Notes under the pieces: model-generated
What the model saw: the letters and a program-made list of their open reading frames with translations, nothing else
Told to the model about the DNA's origin: nothing
Database searches by the model: none
Assembly (NCBI RefSeq): GCF_001761325.1
Contig: NZ_CP017478.1
Coordinates: 1,943,501-2,007,500 of the forward strand
Direction of reading: 5' to 3'
Length of the DNA stretch: 64,000 bases
From: Urechidicola croceus
GTDB taxonomy: Bacteria; Bacteroidota; Bacteroidia; Flavobacteriales; Flavobacteriaceae
Shown: positions 16,842 through 24,290 of the stretch, in pieces
How the letters are laid out: the number at the start of each line of letters is the position of its first letter
Numbering within the stretch: position 1 is the stretch's first letter
Position numbers and translations under genes: made by a program

Positions 16842-17292
16842 AAAAATAGAAAGTTTTACGCTCAGTGAGATGATGGTAGTGTTGATTATATCTGCCATTG
16901 TAATATCATTGGCGATTACTGTACTCAACTTAGTGCAACAACAAATACGAAGTATTACCAATAATTTTGATAAAAATACTGAAATTAGATTGCTAGAAAG
17001 AGCCTTATTCAATGATTTTAATACACATGATTTAGTATTTAATAAAAAAGAAAATCAACTGATATGTATCAATCCTCAAGATACAATTTTATATACATTT
17101 AACACGGAATATGTATTGAGAAATAAGGATACCTTAAAAATAAAAATTGCTGAAAATACTGTATATTTAGATGCTCAAGAAGTAAATGAAAAGTCTATTG
17201 ATGCAATTACATTGACTTTATCCGATGAATTTTTAAACAAAAAACTTTTTATATTCAAACAAAAAGATGCTTCCTACTATATGAATAATTAA
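16828..17292 (+). CDS. pseudopilin-like protein (prepilin-type N-terminus)
   Basis: Start set at ATG 16828; the TTG 3 bp before adds one residue. 154 residues. The segment ESFTLSEMMVVLIISAIVIS has FTLSE in place of FTLIE, with Glu+5 followed by the hydrophobic helix. The -1 residue is Ser, again not Gly, so the peptidase of this system may tolerate small residues there. Its stop shares one base with the next start (TAATG). Confidence 0.7.
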   Translation: MRLNKKIESFTLSEMMVVLIISAIVISLAITVLNLVQQQIRSITNNFDKNTEIRLLERALFNDFNTHDLVFNKKENQLICINPQDTILYTFNTEYVLRNKDTLKIKIAENTVYLDAQEVNEKSIDAITLTLSDEFLNKKLFIFKQKDASYYMNN

Positions 17293-18419
17293 TGGCTTTT
17301 AAACTTGATTCCATACCATCAAAAAAAGAAAAAAAATCGTTTGATTTAGATTCAATATTAAAAAGAGAAATCACTTTTTTAAGCAAACCTTTTTCCAATA
17401 AAAAGAAAGAGGCACTCTATACCGAATTAAGTGTATTGTTGAATGCTGGAATCAGTTTGAAAGATGCTTTATCATTGATTACACAAGAATTTAAAAACAA
17501 GAAAGACAAAGCGTTATTTGAAAATATCATAGAATCTATTATAAAAGGAAGTAGTTTTTCAAATGCTATTTCAACTTCCAAAGATTTTACAGAATATGAA
17601 TATCATTCATTAAAAATAGGGGAAGAAACAGGAACACTACAAAAAGTGACCAAAGAATTAGGTTTGTTTTTCAAAAGACGAAACGAACAAAAAAGAAATA
17701 TCATCAATGCACTCACCTATCCTATTGTGGTACTTTCAACCGCACTACTAGCAGTTGTATTTATGTTGAAATTTGTTGTTCCTATGTTTGCCGATATTTT
17801 TAAGCAAAACAATGTTGAATTACCTTGGATTACTAAAGTGATTATGAGTTTTTCAAATGGATTTCAAAAATATTTTGGAGTCTTCATTTTATTAATTATG
17901 CTATTGCTTGTTTTTAGAAAAATGATTTCAAAAAAAGAGTGGTTTCAAAAATTTGCAACTCGTTTTTTACTTAAAATTCCATTTGTTGGAGAATTGGTTC
18001 GTAAAATGTATATCGCTCAATTTACGCAAGCCACAGCATTATTAACAGGTGCTAAAGTGCCTATTCTAAATGCTGTTCAATTAACGTCAAATATGATTCC
18101 TTTTTATCCACTTAAAAAAGGCCTAATTGCTGTTGAGAAACAAATTTTACTTGGAAAAAGTTTAAGTGCTAGTTTAAAATCACAAAAAATATTTGACTCG
18201 AAAATGGTATCACTTATTAAAGTTGCGGATGAAACGAATCAAAATGAATTCATCTTCCAACGACTTACAGAGCAATACAATGACGAAATTCAACATAAAT
18301 CTAAAATGTTGAGCACTATTCTAGAACCTCTCATCATCATAATATTAGGTACAATTGTTGCCGTAATTTTAATTGCCATGTACTTACCAATGTTTAAATT
18401 GAGTACTGTGATTGGCTGA
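17292..18419 (+). CDS. type II secretion / type IV pilus inner-membrane platform protein (GspF/PilC family)
   Basis: A 375-residue protein with two GspF domains. The first has LYTELSVLLNAGISLKDAL and EYHSLKIGEETGTL; the second has FTQATALLTGAKVPILNAV and VSLIKVADETN. Three membrane segments are visible at about 145-170, 195-215 and 345-368. The family forms the inner-membrane platform that transmits ATPase force to pilin assembly. No GspE-type ATPase, secretin or prepilin peptidase gene is adjacent, so those partners must be encoded elsewhere. It is the last gene of the operon. Confidence 0.87.
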   Translation: MAFKLDSIPSKKEKKSFDLDSILKREITFLSKPFSNKKKEALYTELSVLLNAGISLKDALSLITQEFKNKKDKALFENIIESIIKGSSFSNAISTSKDFTEYEYHSLKIGEETGTLQKVTKELGLFFKRRNEQKRNIINALTYPIVVLSTALLAVVFMLKFVVPMFADIFKQNNVELPWITKVIMSFSNGFQKYFGVFILLIMLLLVFRKMISKKEWFQKFATRFLLKIPFVGELVRKMYIAQFTQATALLTGAKVPILNAVQLTSNMIPFYPLKKGLIAVEKQILLGKSLSASLKSQKIFDSKMVSLIKVADETNQNEFIFQRLTEQYNDEIQHKSKMLSTILEPLIIIILGTIVAVILIAMYLPMFKLSTVIG

Positions 18420-18470
18420 TATTTAAATGAATTATTCCCCTTTTAATTAATATCCTAATTATAAATTGTA

Positions 18471-18887
18471 TTAAGAATGAAATATCCCTTTATAAACAAT
18501 ATTTCCAGTTTCCATATCAAAAAATGGAAATTCATAATTTTGATTTGGAGATAAATTTTTCACTTTATGAAAACGTTCAATTTTTTGCTCTAATCTTTGA
18601 ATGTCCTTTTTTGTTGCTGGTTTATTTTCATCTTTTGTAAGCAAACTTTTTAATGCTTCAACAGCTGCAGTTCCAGCCATAGAATTTCCTATCCCTTCAA
18701 TACTCATTTTCTCGATTTTAGTCTTTGGCTTTTTAGTTTTATCTTCTATTTCATTATTTGAAACTTTTTTATTTCTCCTATGATAAGATTTAACTCTGCA
18801 GTTTGTACAACAATATTTCTGCACAAACCTTCTATTAGGAATAAATTCTTCATGACAATATTCACATATGTATTCTTTTGTATCCAT
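18471..18887 (-). CDS. small zinc-finger protein of unknown function
   Basis: 138 residues. The N-terminus ICEYCHEEF followed by YCCTNC gives Cys8, Cys11, Cys26, Cys27 and Cys30, a CxxC...CxxC zinc knuckle resembling those in phage- and plasmid-linked proteins. A linker of charged residues and a short coiled coil (KKDIQRLEQKIERFHKV, about 93-109) follow. I recognise no named family. It is in line with the 65-residue gene and the recombinase on the minus strand and may belong to the same integrated element. Confidence 0.6.
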   Translation of the reverse strand: MDTKEYICEYCHEEFIPNRRFVQKYCCTNCRVKSYHRRNKKVSNNEIEDKTKKPKTKIEKMSIEGIGNSMAGTAAVEALKSLLTKDENKPATKKDIQRLEQKIERFHKVKNLSPNQNYEFPFFDMETGNIVYKGIFHS

Positions 18888-18937
18888 TATTCGTAAAATT
18901 AACGTTCGTTATACGCTTAATTCATCTTCTAAAGACA

Positions 18938-19135
18938 TTAAGCAAGTTTTTTGTGCTTATTAAACACATTCTTGAGTAAATATTGAATTCCATCCTCTCT
19001 AGATAAAACTGGTTGTTTTTTAACTTTGCTTGCCAATACTTTCAGTCTAAAATCTTTTTGTAACATATCCAATAGCGCTTTTTGCTCTTCCTTTGGAAGA
19101 GCTTTAGCCACTTGATATACTACTAGAGCATCCAT
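18938..19135 (-). CDS. small protein of unknown function, linked to recombinase
   Basis: 65 residues beginning MDALVVYQVAKALPKEEQKA. It is helical and charged, with a Lys-rich C-terminus and no signal or membrane segment. A 10-bp tandem repeat array lies 65-134 bp upstream of its start and a tyrosine recombinase gene beyond that. I know no function; the position suggests an element-borne accessory or regulatory protein. Confidence 0.5.
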   Translation of the reverse strand: MDALVVYQVAKALPKEEQKALLDMLQKDFRLKVLASKVKKQPVLSREDGIQYLLKNVFNKHKKLA

Positions 19136-19199
19136 ATTTACATCTTTATATTCTGTTTAAAATGTAAATTTATGAACTCTATTAATATTCAATTACGGG

Positions 19200-19269
19200 T
19201 AGCGTCGGGTAGCATCGGATAGCGACGAATAGAGTTGGATAGCGTCGGCTAGCATCGAATAAAGTTGGA
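19200..19269. repeat. seven-copy 10-bp tandem repeat array (TAGCrtCGga type)
   Basis: Seven consecutive decamers: TAGCGTCGGG, TAGCATCGGA, TAGCGACGAA, TAGAGTTGGA, TAGCGTCGGC, TAGCATCGAA, TAAAGTTGGA. Copies 1, 2 and 4 resemble copies 5, 6 and 7, so a longer unit was probably duplicated. The 10-bp period equals about one helical turn. It is followed by a dyad GATTCA (19268-19273) / TGAATC (19282-19287). It sits between the recombinase stop (19328) and the 65-residue gene, where protein-binding iterons or recombination arm sites would be plausible. Confidence 0.72.
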
Positions 19270-19327
19270 TTCAACACTTCGTGAATCGATTAAAAACTTA
19301 AGGTTCTCAATTGTAGTTTTTGGTATT

Positions 19328-20608
19328 CTAGCCAAAAAGCTTCGAATAATCTTCTGGAAGTTCTGCATCAATGTCTCTCAAATATTTATCCAAGGCCGTC
19401 ATTGTAGTATGGCCAGTGATTAACATTAATTTACTCTTGGCCTCAAATGGTGAATTTTCTTGACGTAATTCTCGATACAATCGTGTAATAAAGGTATGAC
19501 GAAAACTATAGAGTCCATATTCTTTACCCAATCCAAAATGATTTTTTACTTGTTTGAATTTCTTAGTGAAATAATCACGCTTATTGGTTTCTTCAATAGC
19601 CCAATTTCCTCCTACTCCATTCTGTATAAACAAAAAGTCTTTTGGGTCCTTTTCCTTTAAATCTGGTAGTTCTTTCAGTAGTATTTCTGGTATGATTTTT
19701 ATCTTTACTGGACTGTTTTTTGCCTTTACATAAATCTTCCTGTCTACAACATCAATGTCTTCTATTCTCAATCTACAAACTTCAATGGGTCTTAGAAAAT
19801 TATAGGATATGAATTTGACAAAAAGTAACAGATGACTATCTTTTTTCTCCAAATATTCATAAATTTCATTTTGCAAGGTTGGTGTGTATGTCTTGTTTCG
19901 TTTTGGAACAGATTTTAATACATTTATTTTCTTTACAAAATTCTCTCGAATCAATTCATTATCTTCCAAAATCTGAAATAGTGAACTTATATCTGCTCTA
20001 GTATTATTGCGATTTCTTGGGCTGGAGTTTTCCAATACGTGATTCAAATATTCGATCACTAACTTTTTATCTATTTGAGTAATTTCTTGCTTTTCTATCG
20101 CCTTTAATTCCAGCCATTTTTCGAATCTTAAAATCCTACTCTTATATTTTGTAAATGAATTTTTATTCATCACACGTTCTTTTAATCTTAAGCCCTTTGC
20201 AAATGCTTTTTTTATTGTGCATTGTACATCCTTAGGCTGAACAGCAATTTCTTTTATTTTTTTAGAGGTATTCTTATTTTGATTTTCTGAAATTATATCA
20301 CCAAACATTTTCTCTTCCAATTCTGAATTATCAACATACGGATTAAATCCAGCCTCTAAAACTTCTATTAATGACCGTTGCAACGATTTCAGATAATTAT
20401 ACCGATTTCTCTTATCGCTAAATTTATTTGCATTCCCTTTTATATTTGTTTGGCGTTTCAAATCACCAGTATTAGGATCTCTAAAGGAATAATAGAGATA
20501 CCATTTTTTTAATAAGGCTGATTTTTGTTCGGACTTAGACAAAGAAGACCACTTAGAAATATCTACCCCTCCACTATATATTTTTGGTTCTGAATAATTC
20601 AATTTCAT
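19328..20608 (-). CDS. tyrosine recombinase / phage-type integrase
   Basis: 426 residues from ATG at 20608 (MKLNYSEPKIYSGGVDISKW); a longer frame upstream only reads through the tRNA terminator and is unlikely. It has an N-terminal SAM-like core-binding domain (about 160-250) and a C-terminal catalytic domain: Arg in FLRPIEVCRLRIEDID, Lys in YVKAKNSPVKIK, the box YSFRHTF (Tyr replaces the first His of HxxRH), GHTTMTALDKYL with the nucleophile Tyr. The gene lies at the 3' side of the initiator tRNA, a common integration target, suggesting a tRNA-targeting genomic island. No second copy of the tRNA 3' end was seen in the window, so island limits are unknown. Confidence 0.88.
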   Translation of the reverse strand: MKLNYSEPKIYSGGVDISKWSSLSKSEQKSALLKKWYLYYSFRDPNTGDLKRQTNIKGNANKFSDKRNRYNYLKSLQRSLIEVLEAGFNPYVDNSELEEKMFGDIISENQNKNTSKKIKEIAVQPKDVQCTIKKAFAKGLRLKERVMNKNSFTKYKSRILRFEKWLELKAIEKQEITQIDKKLVIEYLNHVLENSSPRNRNNTRADISSLFQILEDNELIRENFVKKINVLKSVPKRNKTYTPTLQNEIYEYLEKKDSHLLLFVKFISYNFLRPIEVCRLRIEDIDVVDRKIYVKAKNSPVKIKIIPEILLKELPDLKEKDPKDFLFIQNGVGGNWAIEETNKRDYFTKKFKQVKNHFGLGKEYGLYSFRHTFITRLYRELRQENSPFEAKSKLMLITGHTTMTALDKYLRDIDAELPEDYSKLFG

Positions 20609-20664
20609 TCTAAAATTGTGTACTGAATTGTGTACTCTAGATAATAATGGCAATAAAGATGGCA

Positions 20665-20696
20665 TAAAAAAATGGGTTGTGCAAACACAACCCATT
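20665..20696 (-). terminator. intrinsic terminator of the initiator tRNA gene
   Basis: AATGGGTTGTG (20671-20681) pairs with CACAACCCATT (20686-20696) in an 11-bp perfect stem with a four-base loop. On the minus strand it is followed by a run of T. It lies 24 bp past the tRNA 3' end. Confidence 0.8.
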
Positions 20697-20719
20697 GATT
20701 TTACTAGCCTTAAGCCTTG

Positions 20720-20792
<73 letters not shown>

Positions 20793-20802
20793 ATTTCGAC
20801 TG

Positions 20803-20810
20803 CAAAGATA
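20803..20810 (-). promoter_or_regulatory. -7 promoter box of the tRNA gene (TATCTTTG)
   Basis: The minus strand reads TATCTTTG, a match to the Bacteroidota TAnnTTTG box, 11 bp before the tRNA 5' end. Confidence 0.65.
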
Positions 20811-20851
20811 CAACTATTTTTGAATTACTAAAATTATTTCGCAAATAAACG

Positions 20852-20859
20852 TACCTTTG
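20852..20859 (+). promoter_or_regulatory. -7 promoter box of era (TACCTTTG)
   Basis: TACCTTTG matches TAnnTTTG and ends 19 bp before the era ATG at 20878. It supports that ATG over the TTG inside the box at 20857. Confidence 0.7.
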
Positions 20860-20877
20860 CAACCCAAAATATTGAAA

Positions 20878-21759
20878 ATGACACACAAAGCAGGTTTTGT
20901 AAATATAATAGGTAACCCAAATGTTGGTAAATCAACACTAATGAATGCCCTTGTTGGCGAGAGATTATCAATTATTACATCAAAAGCGCAAACTACAAGA
21001 CATCGAATATTAGGCATTGTAAACGGTGATGATTTTCAAATTCTTTTTTCTGATACTCCTGGAATTATTAAACCAGCATATGGCTTACAAGAATCAATGA
21101 TGGATTTTGTTAAATCTGCTTTTGATGATGCAGATGTTCTCATATATATGGTAGAAATGGGTGAAAAAGAATTGAAAGATGAACAGTTTTTCAGTAAAAT
21201 TACTAATGCTAAAATCCCAGTTTTATTATTAATTAATAAAATTGACAAATTCAATCAAGAAGAGGTAGAAGAAAAACTGGCATATTGGCAAGAAAAAGTT
21301 CCTAATGCAGAAGTCTTTTTAATCTCTGCCTTAGAAAAATTTAATGTAGAAGGTGTATTCAATGCTATTTTAGAAAAACTTCCAGTTTCTCCAGCATTTT
21401 ATCCAAAAGATCAATTGACTGATAAACCAGAACGTTTTTTTGTTAATGAAGCAATTCGCGAAAAGATTTTAATGCACTATAAAAAAGAAATTCCTTATGC
21501 TGTAGAAATTGAAACTGAAGAGTTTTTTGAAGAAGAAAAAATTATTAAGATTCGGTCAGTAATTATGGTTGAGCGTGAAACTCAAAAAGGTATTATTATT
21601 GGTCATAAAGGAAACGCTTTAAAACGTGTTGGAACTGAAGCTCGAAAAGATTTAGAAAAATTTTTCCAGAAAAAAATTCATTTAGAGTTATATGTAAAAG
21701 TTAATAAAGATTGGAGAAGTAACAAAAATCAGTTGAGAAGATTTGGATACAAAGATTAG
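20878..21759 (+). CDS. era: GTPase Era
   Basis: 293 residues from ATG 20878; the TTG at 20857 lies within the promoter box and is rejected. Era is a GTPase that binds 16S rRNA and assists 30S ribosomal subunit maturation. Motifs in order are G1 GNPNVGKST (12-20), G2 TTRHRI, G3 DTPGI, G4 NKID and G5 SALEKFN. A C-terminal KH RNA-binding domain contains GIIIGHKGNALKRVG. Length is normal. It has its own promoter and is not coupled to the gene that converges on it. Confidence 0.97.
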   Translation: MTHKAGFVNIIGNPNVGKSTLMNALVGERLSIITSKAQTTRHRILGIVNGDDFQILFSDTPGIIKPAYGLQESMMDFVKSAFDDADVLIYMVEMGEKELKDEQFFSKITNAKIPVLLLINKIDKFNQEEVEEKLAYWQEKVPNAEVFLISALEKFNVEGVFNAILEKLPVSPAFYPKDQLTDKPERFFVNEAIREKILMHYKKEIPYAVEIETEEFFEEEKIIKIRSVIMVERETQKGIIIGHKGNALKRVGTEARKDLEKFFQKKIHLELYVKVNKDWRSNKNQLRRFGYKD

Positions 21760-21761
21760 TT

Positions 21762-22271
21762 TTATTTACTGGTCTTTTCTATAATTTTAATCATAAACTC
21801 ATGTAATTCTTCCATTTGAACTCTTCCTTTCTTTCTACCGAATATTCCTAAAAAATAAAGGAAAAACCATAATATCAGTGTTAAAATTACCATCACTATT
21901 GGAGAAGTTAAATTCTGTTTCAATGACCATTTTACATATAATATCACTAATGAAATTATAAAAATGATAGCACCAGCAAAGTGCAAAAACATAAATAATG
22001 TCAAAACTTTTGGCCTTGGTCCAAACAAACCTTTCACTAACACATCATCCCTATCTTTCTCTATTTGAAAATTTAATTGTGGTGACCAAAAATGCACTTC
22101 ATTTACTGGAATATCAATAAAAAAATGATTTTCAGAAATTTTAAATAAGTACTTACAATCAGTATCATTTAATGCTTCCTCAAAAGCTAATCGTAACTCC
22201 TCATAATTAACATCAGTTTTTATCTGAAATCTTGGGCGTAAAAATATTTCACTATTCTTAAACTCTTCCAT
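21762..22271 (-). CDS. conserved membrane protein of unknown function
   Basis: 169 residues. A soluble N-terminal half (FRPRFQIKTD-like start, then NHFFIDIPVNEVHFWSPQL) is followed by two membrane helices at about 93-112 and 124-146 and a short basic tail GRKKGRVQMEELHEF. I recognise no named domain. It lies tail-to-tail with era (2 bp apart) and head-to-head with der, an arrangement I associate with flavobacterial genomes, but the context gives no function. Confidence 0.7.
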   Translation of the reverse strand: MEEFKNSEIFLRPRFQIKTDVNYEELRLAFEEALNDTDCKYLFKISENHFFIDIPVNEVHFWSPQLNFQIEKDRDDVLVKGLFGPRPKVLTLFMFLHFAGAIIFIISLVILYVKWSLKQNLTSPIVMVILTLILWFFLYFLGIFGRKKGRVQMEELHEFMIKIIEKTSK

Positions 22272-22337
22272 TTGAAGTTAATTTTTAACTAAATTACAAT
22301 TTTTTATTAAAAAAAATTCTACCGCCAATAGATTACT

Positions 22338-22345
22338 TATCTTTG
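22338..22345 (+). promoter_or_regulatory. -7 promoter box of der (TATCTTTG)
   Basis: TATCTTTG matches TAnnTTTG and lies 17 bp before the der start codon. Confidence 0.65.
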
Positions 22346-22362
22346 CAAAAAATTTATCATAA

Positions 22363-23667
22363 ATGAATACTATTGTAGCCATTGTTGGACGTCCAAATGT
22401 TGGGAAATCAACCTTATTTAATCGCCTTATTCAACGAAGAGAAGCGATTGTTGATTCTGTAAGTGGAGTGACGAGAGACAGACATTATGGAAAATCAGAA
22501 TGGAACGGAAAACAATTTTCAGTAATTGATACAGGTGGTTATGCTGTAGGTTCTGATGATATTTTTGAAGAAGAAATAAGAAAACAGGTACAACTTGCTA
22601 TTGAAGAAGCAGATATTATTGTTTTTGTAACAGATGTCACTGAAGGTATTACACCTATGGATACTGAAGTTGCCAACTTGTTGCGTAAGGTTAAAAAGCC
22701 CGTATTTTTAACTGTGAATAAAGTTGATAATGCAATGAGAGAAGACGATGCTTATGAGTTTTATAACCTCGGATTGGGTGATTATCATACTATTTCTTCT
22801 ATAAATGGTAGTGGAACTGGTGATTTATTAGATGAAATTGTAAAGTTAATTCCTGAAGAAGAGGAAGTTGCTGCTGATGAATTACCAAGATTTGCTGTTG
22901 TAGGTCGTCCAAATGCTGGTAAATCATCTTTTATCAATGCTTTAATTGGAGAAGAACGAAATATTGTTACCAATATTGCTGGAACAACAAGAGATTCAAT
23001 TGACACAAAATACAATCGATTTGGATTTGATTTTAATTTGGTTGATACCGCAGGAATTCGTCGTAAATCTAAAGTCAAAGAAGATTTAGAGTTCTATTCA
23101 GTAATGCGTGCTGTAAGAGCCATTGAATACTGTGATGTAGCTATTTTAGTAATTGATGCGACTCGTAGTTTTGAAGGGCAAGATCAAAATATTTTTTGGT
23201 TAGCAGAAAAGAATAAAAAGGGTATTGTTATTCTTATTAACAAATGGGATTTAGTTGAAAAAGAAACTAATACTGTTAAGGAATATGAAGCAATGGTTCG
23301 TAGAGAAATTGCTCCATTTACTGATGTACCCATTATCTTTATTTCTACTATTACTAAACAACGTATTTTTAAAGCAATAGAAACTGCAGTTGCTGTTTTT
23401 GAAAACCGTAAAAAACGAATTTCAACAAGTAAATTGAATGAAACGATGTTGGAAATTGTTCAAAATTATCCTCCTCCAGCATTAAAAGGAAAGTTTGTAA
23501 AAATAAAATACTGCATGCAATTACCTACACCAACTCCACAGTTTGTGTTTTTCTGTAATTTACCTCAGTATGTAAAAGATCCTTATAAACGTTTTGTTGA
23601 AAATAAAATGCGTGAAATTTACAACTTCAATGGTGTTCCAATTGTAATTTATTTTAGACAAAAATAA
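22363..23667 (+). CDS. der: ribosome biogenesis GTPase Der (EngA)
   Basis: 434 residues with tandem GTPase domains and a C-terminal KH-like domain, the defining Der architecture. The first domain has GRPNVGKST (9-17), DTGG and NKVD. The second has GRPNAGKSS at about 183, DTAGIRRK and NKWDLV. Der promotes 50S subunit assembly. Length is typical. A small membrane-anchored gene starts 2 bp after the stop and is probably cotranscribed. Confidence 0.97.
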   Translation: MNTIVAIVGRPNVGKSTLFNRLIQRREAIVDSVSGVTRDRHYGKSEWNGKQFSVIDTGGYAVGSDDIFEEEIRKQVQLAIEEADIIVFVTDVTEGITPMDTEVANLLRKVKKPVFLTVNKVDNAMREDDAYEFYNLGLGDYHTISSINGSGTGDLLDEIVKLIPEEEEVAADELPRFAVVGRPNAGKSSFINALIGEERNIVTNIAGTTRDSIDTKYNRFGFDFNLVDTAGIRRKSKVKEDLEFYSVMRAVRAIEYCDVAILVIDATRSFEGQDQNIFWLAEKNKKGIVILINKWDLVEKETNTVKEYEAMVRREIAPFTDVPIIFISTITKQRIFKAIETAVAVFENRKKRISTSKLNETMLEIVQNYPPPALKGKFVKIKYCMQLPTPTPQFVFFCNLPQYVKDPYKRFVENKMREIYNFNGVPIVIYFRQK

Positions 23668-23669
23668 CT

Positions 23670-24290
23670 ATGAAAAACAAAAATATATTTTTCATTATTT
23701 TATTATTTGTCACTATTTTGATTATTGGCTTAATTTATTTTGCAAAAACTGTAAATCTTCAAGTTTTAAATTCATTCAATACATTAAACGAAAAAATGGA
23801 TGAAATGGAAATCAATAATACTGCTAGTTTTGATAATATGCTTGATCAATTAAAAGAGAATATTGAACTTGAAGATAAAGCTTATGAAATGATGGCTATT
23901 TCCGACGAATTAACTTTTTATATTGATACATTAAAACTGACTATCCTAAAACAAATTGGTGATATAAATGATCCAGAAAATATGGGAAATACTGATATTA
24001 CTGATGCTGTTTTTTTTACTGAAAATGGAAAGTCTGAAAAAGGAATTGAATTTATTGAACAAATGAATACATACAGAACTAATCTAAGTAATCTATTAGG
24101 AGATAATTATCCAGAAATAATAGAAGATGTAAACCGAAATTTTAGTACTTATATTGAAAATAAAGATTGGCTGACTTATAATTTTAAAGAATTTCCTGTA
24201 ATTACAACATTAACTAAATTAACACAATACCAAGCCGATATTCAATCAATAAAATTAGAAGTAGTTCAACAAATGATTGAAAATTTATAG
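23670..24290 (+). CDS. membrane-anchored protein resembling the isolated N-terminal domain of GldM
   Basis: 206 residues. One membrane helix at about 6-26 (IFFIILLFVTILIIGLIYF) is followed by a periplasmic helical domain. Several segments recall the first periplasmic domain (D1) of the T9SS motor protein GldM: SFNTLNEKMDEM after the helix, AVFFTENGKSEKGIEFIEQM, LLGDNYPEI, and WLTYNFKEFPVITTLTKLTQ followed by YQADI. True GldM is about 510-530 residues with three more domains, all absent here. The helix also lacks the Arg used for GldL contact in GldM. It directly follows der. It could be a GldM paralogue reduced to helix plus D1; function unknown. Confidence 0.6.
   Translation: MKNKNIFFIILLFVTILIIGLIYFAKTVNLQVLNSFNTLNEKMDEMEINNTASFDNMLDQLKENIELEDKAYEMMAISDELTFYIDTLKLTILKQIGDINDPENMGNTDITDAVFFTENGKSEKGIEFIEQMNTYRTNLSNLLGDNYPEIIEDVNRNFSTYIENKDWLTYNFKEFPVITTLTKLTQYQADIQSIKLEVVQQMIENL

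Noticed and set aside
19200-19269. CRISPR array
   Set aside because: The repeats are 10 bp and abut with no spacers, and there are no cas genes.
20609-20695. Longer start for the recombinase
   Set aside because: The extra 29 residues (MGCVCTTHFFMP...) are encoded in the tRNA terminator and spacer, not in conserved coding sequence.
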